DNA from: Limnoperna fortunei
Lineage: Eukaryota > Mollusca > Bivalvia > Mytilida > Modiolidae
Assembly (NCBI GenBank): GCA_944474755.1
Contig: OX104112.1
Location: 86,503,756 to 86,567,755, forward strand
Reading direction: 5' to 3'
Length of the DNA: 64,000 bases
The notes beneath the pieces are model-generated. The model saw only the letters and a list, made by a program, of their open reading frames with translations. It had not been told where the DNA came from and searched no databases. The position numbers were made by a program, and so were the translations under genes. Shown in pieces: positions 1-12,900 of this stretch. Position 1 is the stretch's first letter, and each line of letters begins with the position of its first letter.

Positions 1-1090
1 ATTGAAATTAATCCCACTTCATTTGTCTGCATTTTGTCCTGACTGTTAGTCGACTAGTATAGAACAGATTAACGAAAAAATCCAAACACGAGACCTGCCT
101 CGCCACGACAGTTGAAAAAGTAAGACAACATCAAGGGGTCTAGAGCGCAGGACATAAAGCGGGCGAATTGGGGCCATAGTTTCATAATGGTGTGAAATCG
201 AACCCCGCTGAAGGTCGGCAAAAATTTGACAAAATTAAAATCTTAGTCCAAATTTTTTGGCCTAATTTGTAGGCTTTTGTAATTCAAAGGGCAAGCTTAA
301 TTGAAATGTCCAAATCGTTTGCTTTAAACAAATAAATTTAAGAAATATAGCAAATAGTGTTATAGCTTGATTTTTTTTTTGTTTTAATCACCAGTCTCTT
401 ATGAACCATAATTAATATATTTAAATGGAATGCTATACTTAGATACTAACATACGTTCTACGTTACAGCAGTAGATTTTTATGCCTATCTGCAGTATTTA
501 AAACTGCTGGTTTTATAATTTTTTCAACTTACTTTTTACTGTCACGGTAATTAAATTTGAATTTGCCAATTTTACAGTTCAAATATTCTCGAGCACCATA
601 ATGCCGCTTAAAATAAGTGAAATAATATCAAAGTGGCAATCACATTTCAAGTCCATACAGTAATACGAGGCAATAGGATAAACAATAACAATGAACAAAA
701 CAACATACAACAAATCCAGCATCACAGACTCTCAAAAAATGAGAATATACTGCTTGTACCAACAAGCCCGTCTTGTCGTTGGTAGTCAGTATTGGGTGTC
801 AAGTCCGGTAAAGAAATATATGACACATAAACGTACATCTGTACTCATTGCAGAGACAGATATCGTGCAGTTGTCTACAAGTACATGATGTCTTTCACAA
901 AATTTCGTCAATGAAGGCAAAAACCAGATGCAGCAAAGCGCCATTACGTTAGAGACTCAACACACGAATAAAGCCATGTCTTGTTTTCTGATCAATTTTG
1001 CTTCATTTCGTTAAAACTATTACTGACTAGTAGTGTATGATACCCAACCTTTGTTATCAACAAACCTACTTACACATTACAATGATATAA
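1..1090. other. Intergenic, no gene recognised
   Basis: AT-rich sequence downstream of TRPC-A. Short frames (e.g. 691-888) have no recognisable protein features and no repeat was identified. Confidence 0.6.
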
Positions 1091-1094
1091 GCGG

Positions 1095-1282
1095 GAGGTT
1101 TGCAGTCAAACCTGGTTTAATCCAACATTTCGTTTAAAATGCATGTATCAAATCAGTATAATTGCTATTATTGCTTCATTTCGGTTCTAGGTTTCGAGTT
1201 TGCCTGTTTCTTGGACATAATTTGAGTACTAGTATTTGTTTAGACAGTTTTCTAGTTGTTTGGTTTGTATGTTTTAATTGTT
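1095..1282. repeat. Dispersed repeat, copy 1
   Basis: CCTGGTTTAATCCAACATTT and GTTTGCCTGTTTCTTGGACA recur with changes at 54672-54800. The family is not identified. Confidence 0.6.
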
Positions 1283-1377
1283 TAGGGTTTAAAGCCATTT
1301 TCAGCAATATTTCAGCTATATCATGGAACCCAGTTTTAATTGGGGAAAACTGGCAATCGCTGTCAATTAAAGTGTGA
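1283..1377 (-). mobile_element. SINE tail fragment
   Basis: AAGCCATTTTCAGCAATATT, CAGCTATATCATGGAACCCA and GGAAAACTGGCAATCGCTGT match the 3' part of the SINE, with an internal deletion. Confidence 0.65.
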
Positions 1378-2867
1378 ATCAAGCAATATCATGGATTCGG
1401 TGCAATCGCTGTGTGCGCTGTAATGAATTGTAACTGTGACGTATTCTATTCTTTTTTTTTAAATATAGGTGCCGTGATCTATGGAGAAACTTAAAGCCAT
1501 TCCAAGAGGACACAGAAGTGTAGTAGCCGCGCTTAATAAATAGAACAGCCTAGAAGTTAACAGCCCAATTTTCCGAGACGGAGATCTGAACAGCTGTTGA
1601 CTTACTAAAGATCAAACAAAAGTTCTTCAAATTCTAATGATCAAATAATAGATTGACAGATGTGGACGACCTGGAACTATAGATGCTGGGCACAGATGAT
1701 TTAACTATAACGTGGTATTCGCACATATCAGGAATTACTTGAAAAGGTAATTACGGTAAGGGAGTGAAAATACTCACGATTCTTCATCCCACTCTTTTTA
1801 TGTCCTTTACCAGAATTCTAATCAAAATCATTCAGAATTGGAAACTGACCCAACTATAAAGTAACGCCGCATTCCATTCTACAATCATCTTTCTCCAACG
1901 TATACCACAGGTTGCCGAATCTAGACTTACCGAGAATTTCCGGGGAAATACTTTTGGGACTCATTTGATACTACAGTGCACACCAACCAGTCCTTTTAGA
2001 ATATGCAAAAATTTAGCTACTGGAATCATTCTTCCGAGCAATGTATTTTATGTATAGCTGTTCTAACTAGCGCAAACTACAAACCAGCGATATTTTTGTT
2101 GAAGGAGCGATACGGAAATAATAACTAATCGCGATACATGCATGCAAAACCTTCTAGTTTACTAGTCCTACTAGCAATCACCAGAGTTTACGATTATTTT
2201 TATGAAAACATGGAATCGAGCATTCTAGGTCATGACCAGATAGTTATAGCTTGCTATTTATGACATGACCCATGATGCGGAAAGAAAAATTGGAACATAC
2301 GATCATTGCGAGAGGTTATATCGAAAGAACTGTATATAGATGATCGATACATAGATCCATTTATATCTAGTGCACAGTTCGTTACAAGAGCGACGTTTAA
2401 AGTGAGTAAGACAAACTATTTATCCAACCATACATAGTTTAGACCCTCTCTAAAAAAAAAACAAAACAAAACATTGTTCCTTTTAATGGATCGCTTTAAT
2501 CCGTCTGAATGCACAGAAAATGATACCAGACTGACGTTGGTGTATACCGTATCAGAAGAGGAAAACTTTGATATTTCCATGCTAATTGGTGCTGACTTCT
2601 ACTCTACTAAAAGAAAAATCCTTGCATGATAATTTTAGACAAAAATCCGGATGGTATTCGTAAACAAGGTTGTTAATATAAAGATGGTTATAAACATGTT
2701 TAAAAATAACTCTTTCTACATCTTTTTAGACACAGCTTATGAAAGAGATTGGTCTTTAGTTTTAAGGTAGAGATGAAGGATGTTCGCTGCTATTTCTCAT
2801 TACAAATAGGATGATTTATTTGAAGCATTTTTGTATGTAGTACACATTTAAACTTTTCACAACTGAT
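1378..2867. other. Intergenic, no gene recognised
   Basis: No coding frame of note and no clear repeat structure apart from an A-rich run near 2450. Confidence 0.6.
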
Positions 2868-2955
2868 GTTATTATATATTGTTACTGGGCCTGTGCCATT
2901 ATTATAATGCGCTTGTGTCAATAAAAATTATTATTATTATTATTATTATTATATT
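2868..2955 (+). repeat. (ATT)n tract after a LINE-like 3' end
   Basis: GCGCTTGTGTCAATAAAAAT runs into about eight ATT units (2928-2952). AATAAA followed by a trinucleotide tail resembles the 3' end of a non-LTR element, but no coding remnant is seen upstream. Confidence 0.5.
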
Positions 2956-3219
2956 TATATTAAAAAATATACAAAAAAATTCATAGGTTCGTGTGCTCGT
3001 TTTTTTCGGTAGGGTCAGATTTCTTACATGTGTAATCATCAAATGTTCACAAAATCTGGACATGGGGTTCATATCATAAAAGCAATAAACAAATCTATTT
3101 CAGTTGATAGATTATGATGATCTCATTCATAACAATTGATAATATATATAGTTTGCATTTGTAAATGAAAATTATAATATTGTACATCTCAACATCAGAT
3201 TTGACCAGTTAAATACAAT

Positions 3220-3610
3220 ACTGAAAAAAGTACGGGAAAATGTATCACTAATTGATGTTTTTATTTAAATTCAACCTTTTCTTATCAATACAAAGTCCCA
3301 AAATTTTAACAAAATATTTATCTTACCATTATGTTTGTATACATGAATAAAAAAATGTAGGTTCATGTACTAAAATTGTCGAAAGGTAAAAAAAACTGTA
3401 ATTTTATTGAAAAAGTACGGGAAAATGTATCACCCATGAATTTTGTTTTTAAATTCAACCCTTTCTTATAAAAACAAAGTCCCAAAATTTTGAAAAATAT
3501 TTATCTTACCTTTAAGTTTGTATACATGAATAAAAAAATATGGGGTTCAAGTGCTAAATTTTTCGACAGGTCCAAAAAAACTGTAATTTATTGAAAAAGT
3601 ACGGGAAAAA
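3220..3610. repeat. Two ~185-bp tandem repeats
   Basis: GAAAAAGTACGGGAAAA-type string at about 3222, 3409 and 3593; AAAGTCCCAAAATTTT and GTTTGTATACATGAATAAAA recur in each unit. A decayed earlier unit may lie near 2970-3010. Confidence 0.8.
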
Positions 3611-4036
3611 TTATCCATTTTTTATATATTTTTCCCATTATTTCAAGTTTTGCTCTTAAAATATCTGTAAATGTATTTATTTAAGTAAACTAGCTAACAT
3701 ATATCATATAACATGAGTTTGCTAAAACTAGGGGCGGTCTACATCCTGATTAGCATACACAGCATGTCAAGTGCTAAAGGGTAAAAAAGGACAAATGCAT
3801 GTACGCAACAAAAAAAGACATTTCAGGTACAAGAATTTTTACTAGTACATCAATGTTCAGATTCTAATACAATTTTACAAGAAGGAAGGAGCTGTTTTTG
3901 CCTTACAATTACACAGGTTTTATTGATAATCCATCTAATACACATTTCGAAATACAAGTATTTAGCAGAGCGCAATATGACAGCAATATGTTGAACCACA
4001 TATGTTGGGGTGGGGGACTTCCTCTAGCAATAAAGG

Positions 4037-4285
4037 GACCTTGGTGGCCGTGTGGTTAAGGTAGTTCATCTACTATAGATCACATGGTCTGTCAACACTG
4101 AGGTTGCGGGTTGAGTATTACTGGGGTTAGGGTGTGCTCGTCTTCAATTGACAAGGATTGTCAGTTTTCTTACCATAGGTTACTATATTGTTACCCCTCC
4201 CCAATGAAAACTGGACATCATGATATAGCTAAAATTGCAGAAAGTAGCGTTAAACACCATTAAAACAAACAAACAAACAAAAAAC
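4037..4285 (+). mobile_element. Full-length SINE, same family
   Basis: Head GGTGGCCGTGTGGTTAAGG with B-box-like GGTTGCGGGTTGAG, body through AACTGGACATCATGATATAG, and (AAAC)n tail. Moderately diverged from the copy at 58.2 kb. Confidence 0.88.
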
Positions 4286-6617
4286 CAAACAATCTAGCAT
4301 TAAATGGACACTAAATTTCAATTTCCTAAAAATCAGTCAACTATTACTCAAGTTACAACACTGAACCAATTTTGCCCTTTATGGTCTAGTAAATAAAGAC
4401 CATATCCACCAATTTCAATAAAATCGTTCAACTGTTACTCAAGTTAGAGCATAGGAACTAAATATTTACCAATGACCACACAAAGAGTTATATTATAGGC
4501 TCCTTTCACATTCGTGATTTTGGCATAAAACCTTGAACTCAAAGTTGCATAGATTTTGTAATTTTCTGTTGTATTAATATAAAATATTTTCAGTCATTTC
4601 TTGAAAAACTGAAATTTCACCATTTTCGTCATTTAATGTCGAAAAAGAACAAAAATTATTGTAAAGCAGTGAACATTTTACATCTTCATTATGCACAATA
4701 TCATCGGAGTCCTCATGATTTATCGTATTATATAACGGGGGTACAGAGTTTGTTGGCTTTCATTTTCATAATTTTCCAATATGTGTTGGATTTGTTTGCG
4801 TTTTCTAAAATAATTTTGTCTAATTTTTTTCAAATTGCTCTTTTTCAGATCTTTCCATATTATTAACCTTGTTTCTCTGCCTCTTGTACTTCAGAATGTT
4901 ATTATCAGTTTTTGGTTTTAATGCTTTTTAATTTTTCCTTAGTCTATCACGTAGTCTCAATTTTCTCTGCTTTGTCACTTTGCCTTACTGTTACCAATTG
5001 AGTTCTTGAGAAATTACTAGTAATTTATTTGTAAAAATTTCACAAGCATCATCTATCTCGATAGTTTCGTCTAAAATATTTTGCCAGTCAACCGCTTGTA
5101 ATTTTTCAACACGTTTTTCTTATCTAAGCAATCATGCATACAAACCTAGGTCCCAATAGCAACACGACTTTGTTGTGAATTGACGAGTTTGATGATCTTG
5201 TGTTGCTATTGGGACATAGGTTTGTTTTAACGTTGCCAATGATTAGAATAAAATGAAGTACAAATAGCAGAAAAACAATGTAATTGCACCCCAGTAGGTG
5301 TCAATATCAGTACCCATTTGTAAATATATATTGAAGCTTGCATACACCCAAGGGTAGCACATAGGAAAAGGGAGGTGGATGTTCTCTGTGTCAATACAAT
5401 ATATAGCATCTAAATAAATGTGCAAAAAAAAACCAGATAAAAACAAGGTGAATGTCAAAAAAATTGTTTCCTGAGTTCATTTCAGCGCGACGTTTAGTAT
5501 TCAACTCAGTTTAAATTGATTTTTTTAAATTACATGTCGAGGATAATTTAAAAGCAATTAAGACTTATATTTGCTATGAATTTACTTGGAGTATATTTTT
5601 CACATTTGCTTTCGATAGAGTATATTAACTCAACCAAATGTTTAAAAACATGAAACCGGACAAAAACAGTAGATGACTGGGAAAAATATATGCAAAAAAG
5701 ATAATAATATTGGCTGTCAACAGAATTTACGGAAGCAACACTGAAACGGACATGTAGAATGTATATACTGCAATATAAATATAATGTAAACATAAAAACA
5801 ATAAACAAATAATTATCATGCAACATCATCAACATTGATAATAATGATAGTAATATTAACAATTGCCATATTTCAATGTTTTTAAAAGTATTTAAAAAGC
5901 TGTCAGAAAATTCCTAATTGTCTTTTTGCAAAAAATATATAGAGAGTAAGCAATTTTGCTCACATAAAGGCCATTGAATAACTAAAGAGCTAAATATGTC
6001 TGACAAAATCTGTTCATAGAAGTTATCTCTCCTAGACTTGCAAATTGCATTACATGTCGTGTTTGTCAAAAATGATTTACATACCATAAATGAACATTTT
6101 GTCAATACAGCCTGTGCTTCTTTTAATGGGAGGGAAGAGGAAACTCATGGCATTGAATTAAAAATAAATGCAAAAAAACCCATTAGCTTGAAATCATAAA
6201 ACTACGATAGTGTAAGATTTACGAGACAATAAAGAAAACATTTTGTGTATAGATTATTTAAATTATTACTAAGATTCCCGTCAAACAGTAAATAATACAA
6301 TCTAAAACAATAATAACTATATCGTTTGTTTTTATCGGTAATTTGTGACAATTTGATCGTACCAGGATCAAAATTCCTTTATTAATATTACTGCGTTTTG
6401 GTCAACATTACCGATACTTTGCCATTAATATCTAAGACTGTTGACATTTTCTGAGGACAACGTGACATCACAATGTCACAAAACAGCGATATTTTACGTC
6501 CTCGATTTTATTATCCACTCACCGCAATTGGCTCGATTGCTTGTTTCTATCTTGGGGAAAAAATCAAACAATTATCTATATTTATTGGTACTAATAATTC
6601 CAATAACGTGTACTTAG
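4286..6617. other. Intergenic downstream of TRPC-A
   Basis: Contains the inverted repeat at 5141-5224. Several short AT-driven frames (e.g. 5862-5548, minus) are hydrophobic but unlike any known family. TRPC-A 3' UTR must lie just below 6618; candidate AATAAA (minus) near 6585. Confidence 0.55.
5141..5224. repeat. 84-bp inverted repeat
   Basis: CAAACCTAGGTCCCAATAGC and AACAC..., with the complement ending ATAGGTTTG. Intergenic, downstream of TRPC-A. Confidence 0.75.
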
Positions 6618-6907
6618 TTATGTTGTTTCTTCTTTAGATGTGTCAATGCTTATATCAGCTTTGCATTCTATTCGATTGTTGTCTAAAATCTCTTCTTTAT
6701 CTGAACTGTCTTCTTCCCTAATCGAGAACTGATTTACTGGCGCTTTTTTCTTTTCTTCGTTTGGCTGCCTTTCGGTGGTCGTTTTGATGTTTAATATTTG
6801 GTCCTGTTTGGCCATAACGTTTTTGTGTTCGTTTTCACGTCCAGGAAGTGTGTTGAGCATTTCATATCGGAAACTGGAAATATCTTGTTTGATTTGTTGG
6901 AAGTCGT
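6618..6907 (-). CDS. TRPC-A exon 14 (coiled coil, stop)
   Basis: [20 protein letters not shown] begins the TRPC C-terminal coiled coil. A charged tail with [20 protein letters not shown] follows, ending SKEETT and TAA at 6618. Gene B continues about 38 residues past this point with no counterpart in A. Confidence 0.9.
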
Positions 6908-9900
6908 CTATTTAAAAAATTTGAAAAAGTAAAATAACAAAAACATAACATTAAAGATCGTCGTCACTTATGGTATAAAATAAAAAAAAAAACAAGTTAC
7001 AACAGTTCTCATGTCTATTATTAAAAAGCGATTCGAATATGACGTCCTGCTTTAGCTATGTAGACAAAGCCGTGTCAAAATTCCAATAAGTTTAGTTCGC
7101 ACATGCGTAAACTGCGTGTTTTGTGTAAATGTAAAAACTGACTTACAAATGCCGTTTGTTATGTGTTATCCATAATTATCGATTCGTTATTGTTAATAAA
7201 TAAGTTATTTTTAGTCTGAATTCTAAGATTTATATGATTTGAACTACTCCCGATACATTATTTTTTTAACAATTCCCTATTTTCGGAATACTGGAGTTAC
7301 TTCCCATTTGCAAGAGTTGTCTTTCATAACAGCAGGTATCTAATATTGAACAGATAGGGAAAAATCATGTTTTTATTTTTTTTAAAATAATGTCTATGGA
7401 CTGACTCTTCCAGTACAACTAAAAAAACTGCAGAATTAGTTTGCATATCATAATAAATTTTACTGGATGCTTTGCTATATGTGAATAAAAAAATATTGTA
7501 GAAAAACCACTTTTTACCCACAGTAGGTACTATAAAATACCTGCTCTAAAGAACAGATAACTCTGCAAATGGGAGATAAATCTTGTTTACCGCAAGTAGG
7601 GAATTCTACATTCGAATTAATATGACGTCACAATTAGAGTTCCGACGTCATATTACGCTGAACTGAAAATTTGAAACTGGAACAATGCAATTTCGTAAAG
7701 ATTTCTCAATATTTTTGTTTAAAAGGTACATACATTCAATAAAATGACGAGAATATATGTTTATGTCAATTTTATTTGCTTTAACATACTGTTTTGGGAT
7801 TTATCATATACTTATAGTAAATAACTTATATTTTTTACTGTATGATAAAAGGAATAAATGTGGGCAAAATTTTTATATTTTGCCAGATTGGCAAAGCGGG
7901 CTGATATCAAAATGTTATTAACTGCTTCCGAATGTTATTACACGCTTTTCCGTAAGTGATATCACATGCCTTTCCGTAAATGATCGGAAATTACCGGAAT
8001 CGTTTACAAATATGACGTCGAACGATACAGCAGACCACATGCATGATATGAATGCATGGAGATGGACAATACTTTGGATTATCTTAAGTCAATGAAAACT
8101 TACATACAAATAGAAGCGAACCGTGAGTGATATGAAAATATTATCTAAATGACTTTAAAACTAATTCAGAGCATATGAATAGCGGTACCGGAACTCGATA
8201 AGATTTTGATATATCCAAGTCTATACTAAATGCCAACCCCCCCCCCCCCCCCCCCCTTGGGAAAATAAGTTTGCTTGCATTTTTTCATTATTCTATATTT
8301 TACCTTTTTATTACGAAAATTCAGTAGACAAAATGTAGATACGATAACCTGTCCATGTTTTATAATATGCCTCTGGTATCAAGTTGTTACAAATCGTCCT
8401 TGACTTTTGCTGCGGGAAGTTTACATAATAAGTCAGCCATTTTTGTTTCTAAAGGGACATTATGATGTTTACATATGTTCGTCTGCTTTCGTGACGTTCA
8501 ATGGTATTCGGACAAACCGCGAGACTTTTCCCGCCTTAACTGCAGACGACATCACCCGAAGGTTTTCGAGTAGACAACAAGCAATTGTTCCTAAAGTACG
8601 CTTCCGTTTAAATTGAGGTCAAATTTTAGTATGGAAAATCGCCATTTCAAAATTTAAAAACTGCCATATTTCAAAACGCTGAATATCTCGAGGAAATAAT
8701 TATTGATTTCAAAAAGTAGTATTCTTGATCTACAAAAGGAGCATAAGCTGAACCGTACGCGGTAAGCAGTTTTCATTTTTCACGCAAGAAACCCTCTCCG
8801 CAATACGTCAACACTTAGTATAGTATATTTCATTTTCCCCTGCTGAAGCATATGATAAAAAGACCATTACATGACATTTTTGATATCATATGCATTATAA
8901 GCCCTCGGTTGATATTGGCCCTCGCATATGGAGAAATATCTATCATTTTATTCATGAGATAAAGCCACGTGATCAGGTCATGAATATTAATGACGTCATG
9001 ACGTCGTTTGAATACACCGTTTTGACGCTGACGTTTACGTTGGTATAAAACTGTAAAATATCGTATTTTGACTCTTTCAGGAACTTTTTTGATGATTTTC
9101 TTTATAAAATTGATTATCTCATACAAAAATACAAAGGCGATTGTATCGTTTCCATACCATGTATTTCTACTTTCACTTTGAAAAATGTCTATATTTAGAT
9201 GATGAAAACAGCGGAAAAGATGTTTTTCATCAATTTTTCTACATATTGACAGTACGTCACGCTTCATATTTTCAAATGGCGTTGGAACTTTGTTTGCTAA
9301 TGTTACAGAGCTGAAAATAATTGTTTTGAACAGCCGAAACATTTATTGATGTGTATTTAACCATGTATCAATGAACTTGGCGAACGATTGTTTACATTTT
9401 TGAAAAGTTTAATTTTTGCATACGTTTCCTTATGTACGTAATAAGCAACGTCAAAACCAATATGGCGATTATGTAAATGAGGTAAAATACCATAATTTCT
9501 CCATATGGAGCCTGCGGCTCTTGGGCCAATATCAAACCTTGGGCTAATAATGCATATCATATCAAAAATGTCATGTAATAATCTGATATTATTATATAGT
9601 AATATTTTTTTCCCCATTGTATTTCATATAGCAATAAAGTGCAGTATATTTTCATATTTTACACTGAATCGCGGCCTTTTATGTAATTTCCGGGAAAAGT
9701 ACAGATGTGTTCCGAACATCGGCTTTTATATTTTACTGTTGTTTGGTAAACAAACATGGCCGAAAGTGACATACATGATCTGCTCTCGAGGGGAAAATTA
9801 GCAAAACCGCTTGAACTGAACAAATGGAAGTCAATTAAAGTAAATTTCATAGACCAACAAAGGAAAAAATCAAGTGTAAACTGTACAAAACGGGATTTAA

Positions 9901-12900
9901 ATATCGTGTACAACTCGTTTCAAAACAGCAATTTATGCTAGTAGTAGTACACTCAAATTTCAGCGATGAAAATGTGTCGCTTTAACGGACGTTAATTTTC
10001 GCTGAAACGCATTGTATTTTATTATTTTGGAGTCATTTGGTTAAAGCAATAAATGCAAGATATTTTAAAAGTAATTTAGCCTTGGGATCATTGTTTACAT
10101 TGCCGAATGAAGGGTAATCGCCAAATTTCGAGTAAGGACGAAATTCGAGTATGTGGCCATATATTCACAACAATAAGGAGCAACAAATAAAAACACAAAA
10201 TTGAAAAAAAAAATCTGTTTTTATTATATGTAAATCTACATCAAAATATATATCTGTAATATTGACCAAGTGAAAATATGATAATATTGGACCTAGTAAA
10301 ATATTACAAAATAGCAAAGATAATGAATAATCACTTAAAAGCACAAAAAAATTATTACTATATAATAAAAGGGTTATTGCATGAATATTGGAAAATATTG
10401 TCCCTCGCAAGATGCTATATTGCACTCGCAAGCTCGTGCAATATAACACTTGCTTGGGACAATATTTCCCAATATTCATGCAATAACCCTATAATATCGT
10501 ATTAGTTTCAAAACAACAATATTACCACTGAAAGCGTCCTCTTAGAACCGCTTCGAAATTTTAAAACATTTGTTAGACATATTAGAATCGAAATAGATTA
10601 TTGCGAGCGGGCTTTATGAGAATTAGGACATGGTCAGACCTTATATTTGTCTTCATTTTATACCTCGCTATCGCTCGGTATAAAATATCGACAAATATAT
10701 GGTCTGACCATGTTCTAATTCCCATAAAGCCCGCTCGCAATAATCTATTTCTTAATTTTATGTCAAGGCACACTACTTTTAAAAACGTTCTACACAAAAG
10801 ATTTGTTTGGTGCTGAAATTAAATGAGGGTCTGTATGGAAACACAAAAACATTTATGAAAACCAAAAAACAAGATGACATTACTACAGTTACGCAGAGTA
10901 AACGTTTATCTTATTTTGGGTTGTATTTTTTTTTACCTTCTGTGACTTCTGTTTCTCTTTGAATATCAAATATATATCTTTGTACTACAGTCTGCATTAC
11001 TTTCTAAAAAGAACACATACACAGTACTTAACATTGTTAATAAATAAGCAGTATTCTAATATATCGTGCTTTAAAGGCTTTGAGACCACAACTGTGGTAA
11101 AAAATGATTTATGTATGAACCACACGCGACTTAGAGGGCGTGTTTTGACGGGCTGTTCCAATTACTAAACTGTAACTCCCACTGAAAAGATATGACGTAT
11201 TAATCTTTTAAATAGCGGCACGCGCTATAATTATCCGTTGCAATATATTGATGGAACCGCCAGTTTATGACGGAAATGATGTTTTCTATAGTTACGTAAA
11301 TATCATAAATGTACCGTAATTGTCTTATTAGAATAGAAATAATTCACGGAGGCTGTGATTTATCATTGTTTTACAACGCGGTAACCATTTATGTCTTTAT
11401 TTTATCCCTCCATGTCGCTCGGAATACGACATAAATGGTCACCCTGTTGTAAAACAACGATTAACCCCAACCTCCGTGAATTATTTCTTAATAATTGGCT
11501 AAATAAAAACCACTTAAATTTATATTTTCAAATGTAAAAAAGCTTAATTCAACGACACTGTCGCCACTTCTATCCGTTTCTAACGTAGCTAATGAAAGCG
11601 TGGACACATTGATGACATAAATCTATTCCTTTTGTATTATGTTCTGTTTTTGTTGAAAACTTATTATGAAATCATATTGTAATTGGCTTCCGCTTATTAT
11701 ATTTGACTGTCACGATTGTAACGTTTTAACCTTTAGCGACTTGTAAAATAATATATCAAAAACAAGTTGACAGTAGTCTTGTGCACTCTTCTCTTGACAT
11801 CATGAATATACCTTAATCTAGCGATATCTCATCTGCTTTGTCAAGGACTTTAACTTACAGTAGCTAAGAAATAATTACACACTTCCGACAAAAGTATGGA
11901 ATTGTTATTTTTAATAGTAATTGAAAACAATCTATTTCCAAAAAAGTTCAGTGTTGAAAATTGTAAAATGCTGGCCATCTTGAAATTGAGGACAATTTTA
12001 AAAATGAAAAAAAAATCCTTAACAATCTAAAAATTTATCGATTTTTATACAAATTTGTGTATAAGTGGAGTATGATATATTGCACTATATGACACGCATA
12101 CAATCCAAGATGGCAGCTAAAATTAAAAAGTACTCCGATTTACAGGAAATTGTAAATTAAGATGATGTTAATGGATGTTTGTTACTGTGAATTTGACAGA
12201 ATCTAGAAGCCGTAATTTTGAAAATTAAAAATCCCAAATCCTATAGATTAAAATGAAGATAACGGATGTTTGTCATTAAAAATATTTGAACTCGGGGATT
12301 CACGGGAGTCGGTCACAATTCATAAGATAATAATCATGTTTAATTCTCTTTAATAAATACTTGGGGCAGTGTTTTTTAATAAGCGGTTTATGTAAAGGAA
12401 GAAAAACAAGGGTGTTTGGACTCAAATGCAAAACTGTAATGTTTTATTAGAGATTCATCAGATCCTGTTGTTCTGATATCTTATACGTTAAAATATCGAT
12501 ATGGTATCGGACTATCGGTCAAGTCATGACTTTTCTGAGTTTTTGATTGAAATGTCCGAAACATTGCATTGAATTATTGATAAATATCGAACTAATGTGA
12601 ACACCGCACATGCCGTTCGTACATCATAAGTCAGCTTTTCATCAGGCAGACTTTGCGTACTACTTGGATTTTCAATATCAACTGGCTTTAAGTGGATATC
12701 ACTGCCGCCAACCGCTAGATTTTCAATTTGTGTCTTCCATATGCGTCTACAGTCCTGTAAAAATATGCAATAATATGTGAAATAAATCTACCAAACATTT
12801 TCAGCAACTGAGAAGCATCAATAAACGTTAATCTCACTGTCAACGTCAAAGACTACAAGTATAACCCGAAATTTCTTGTGTACGGATTATGATATGAATA

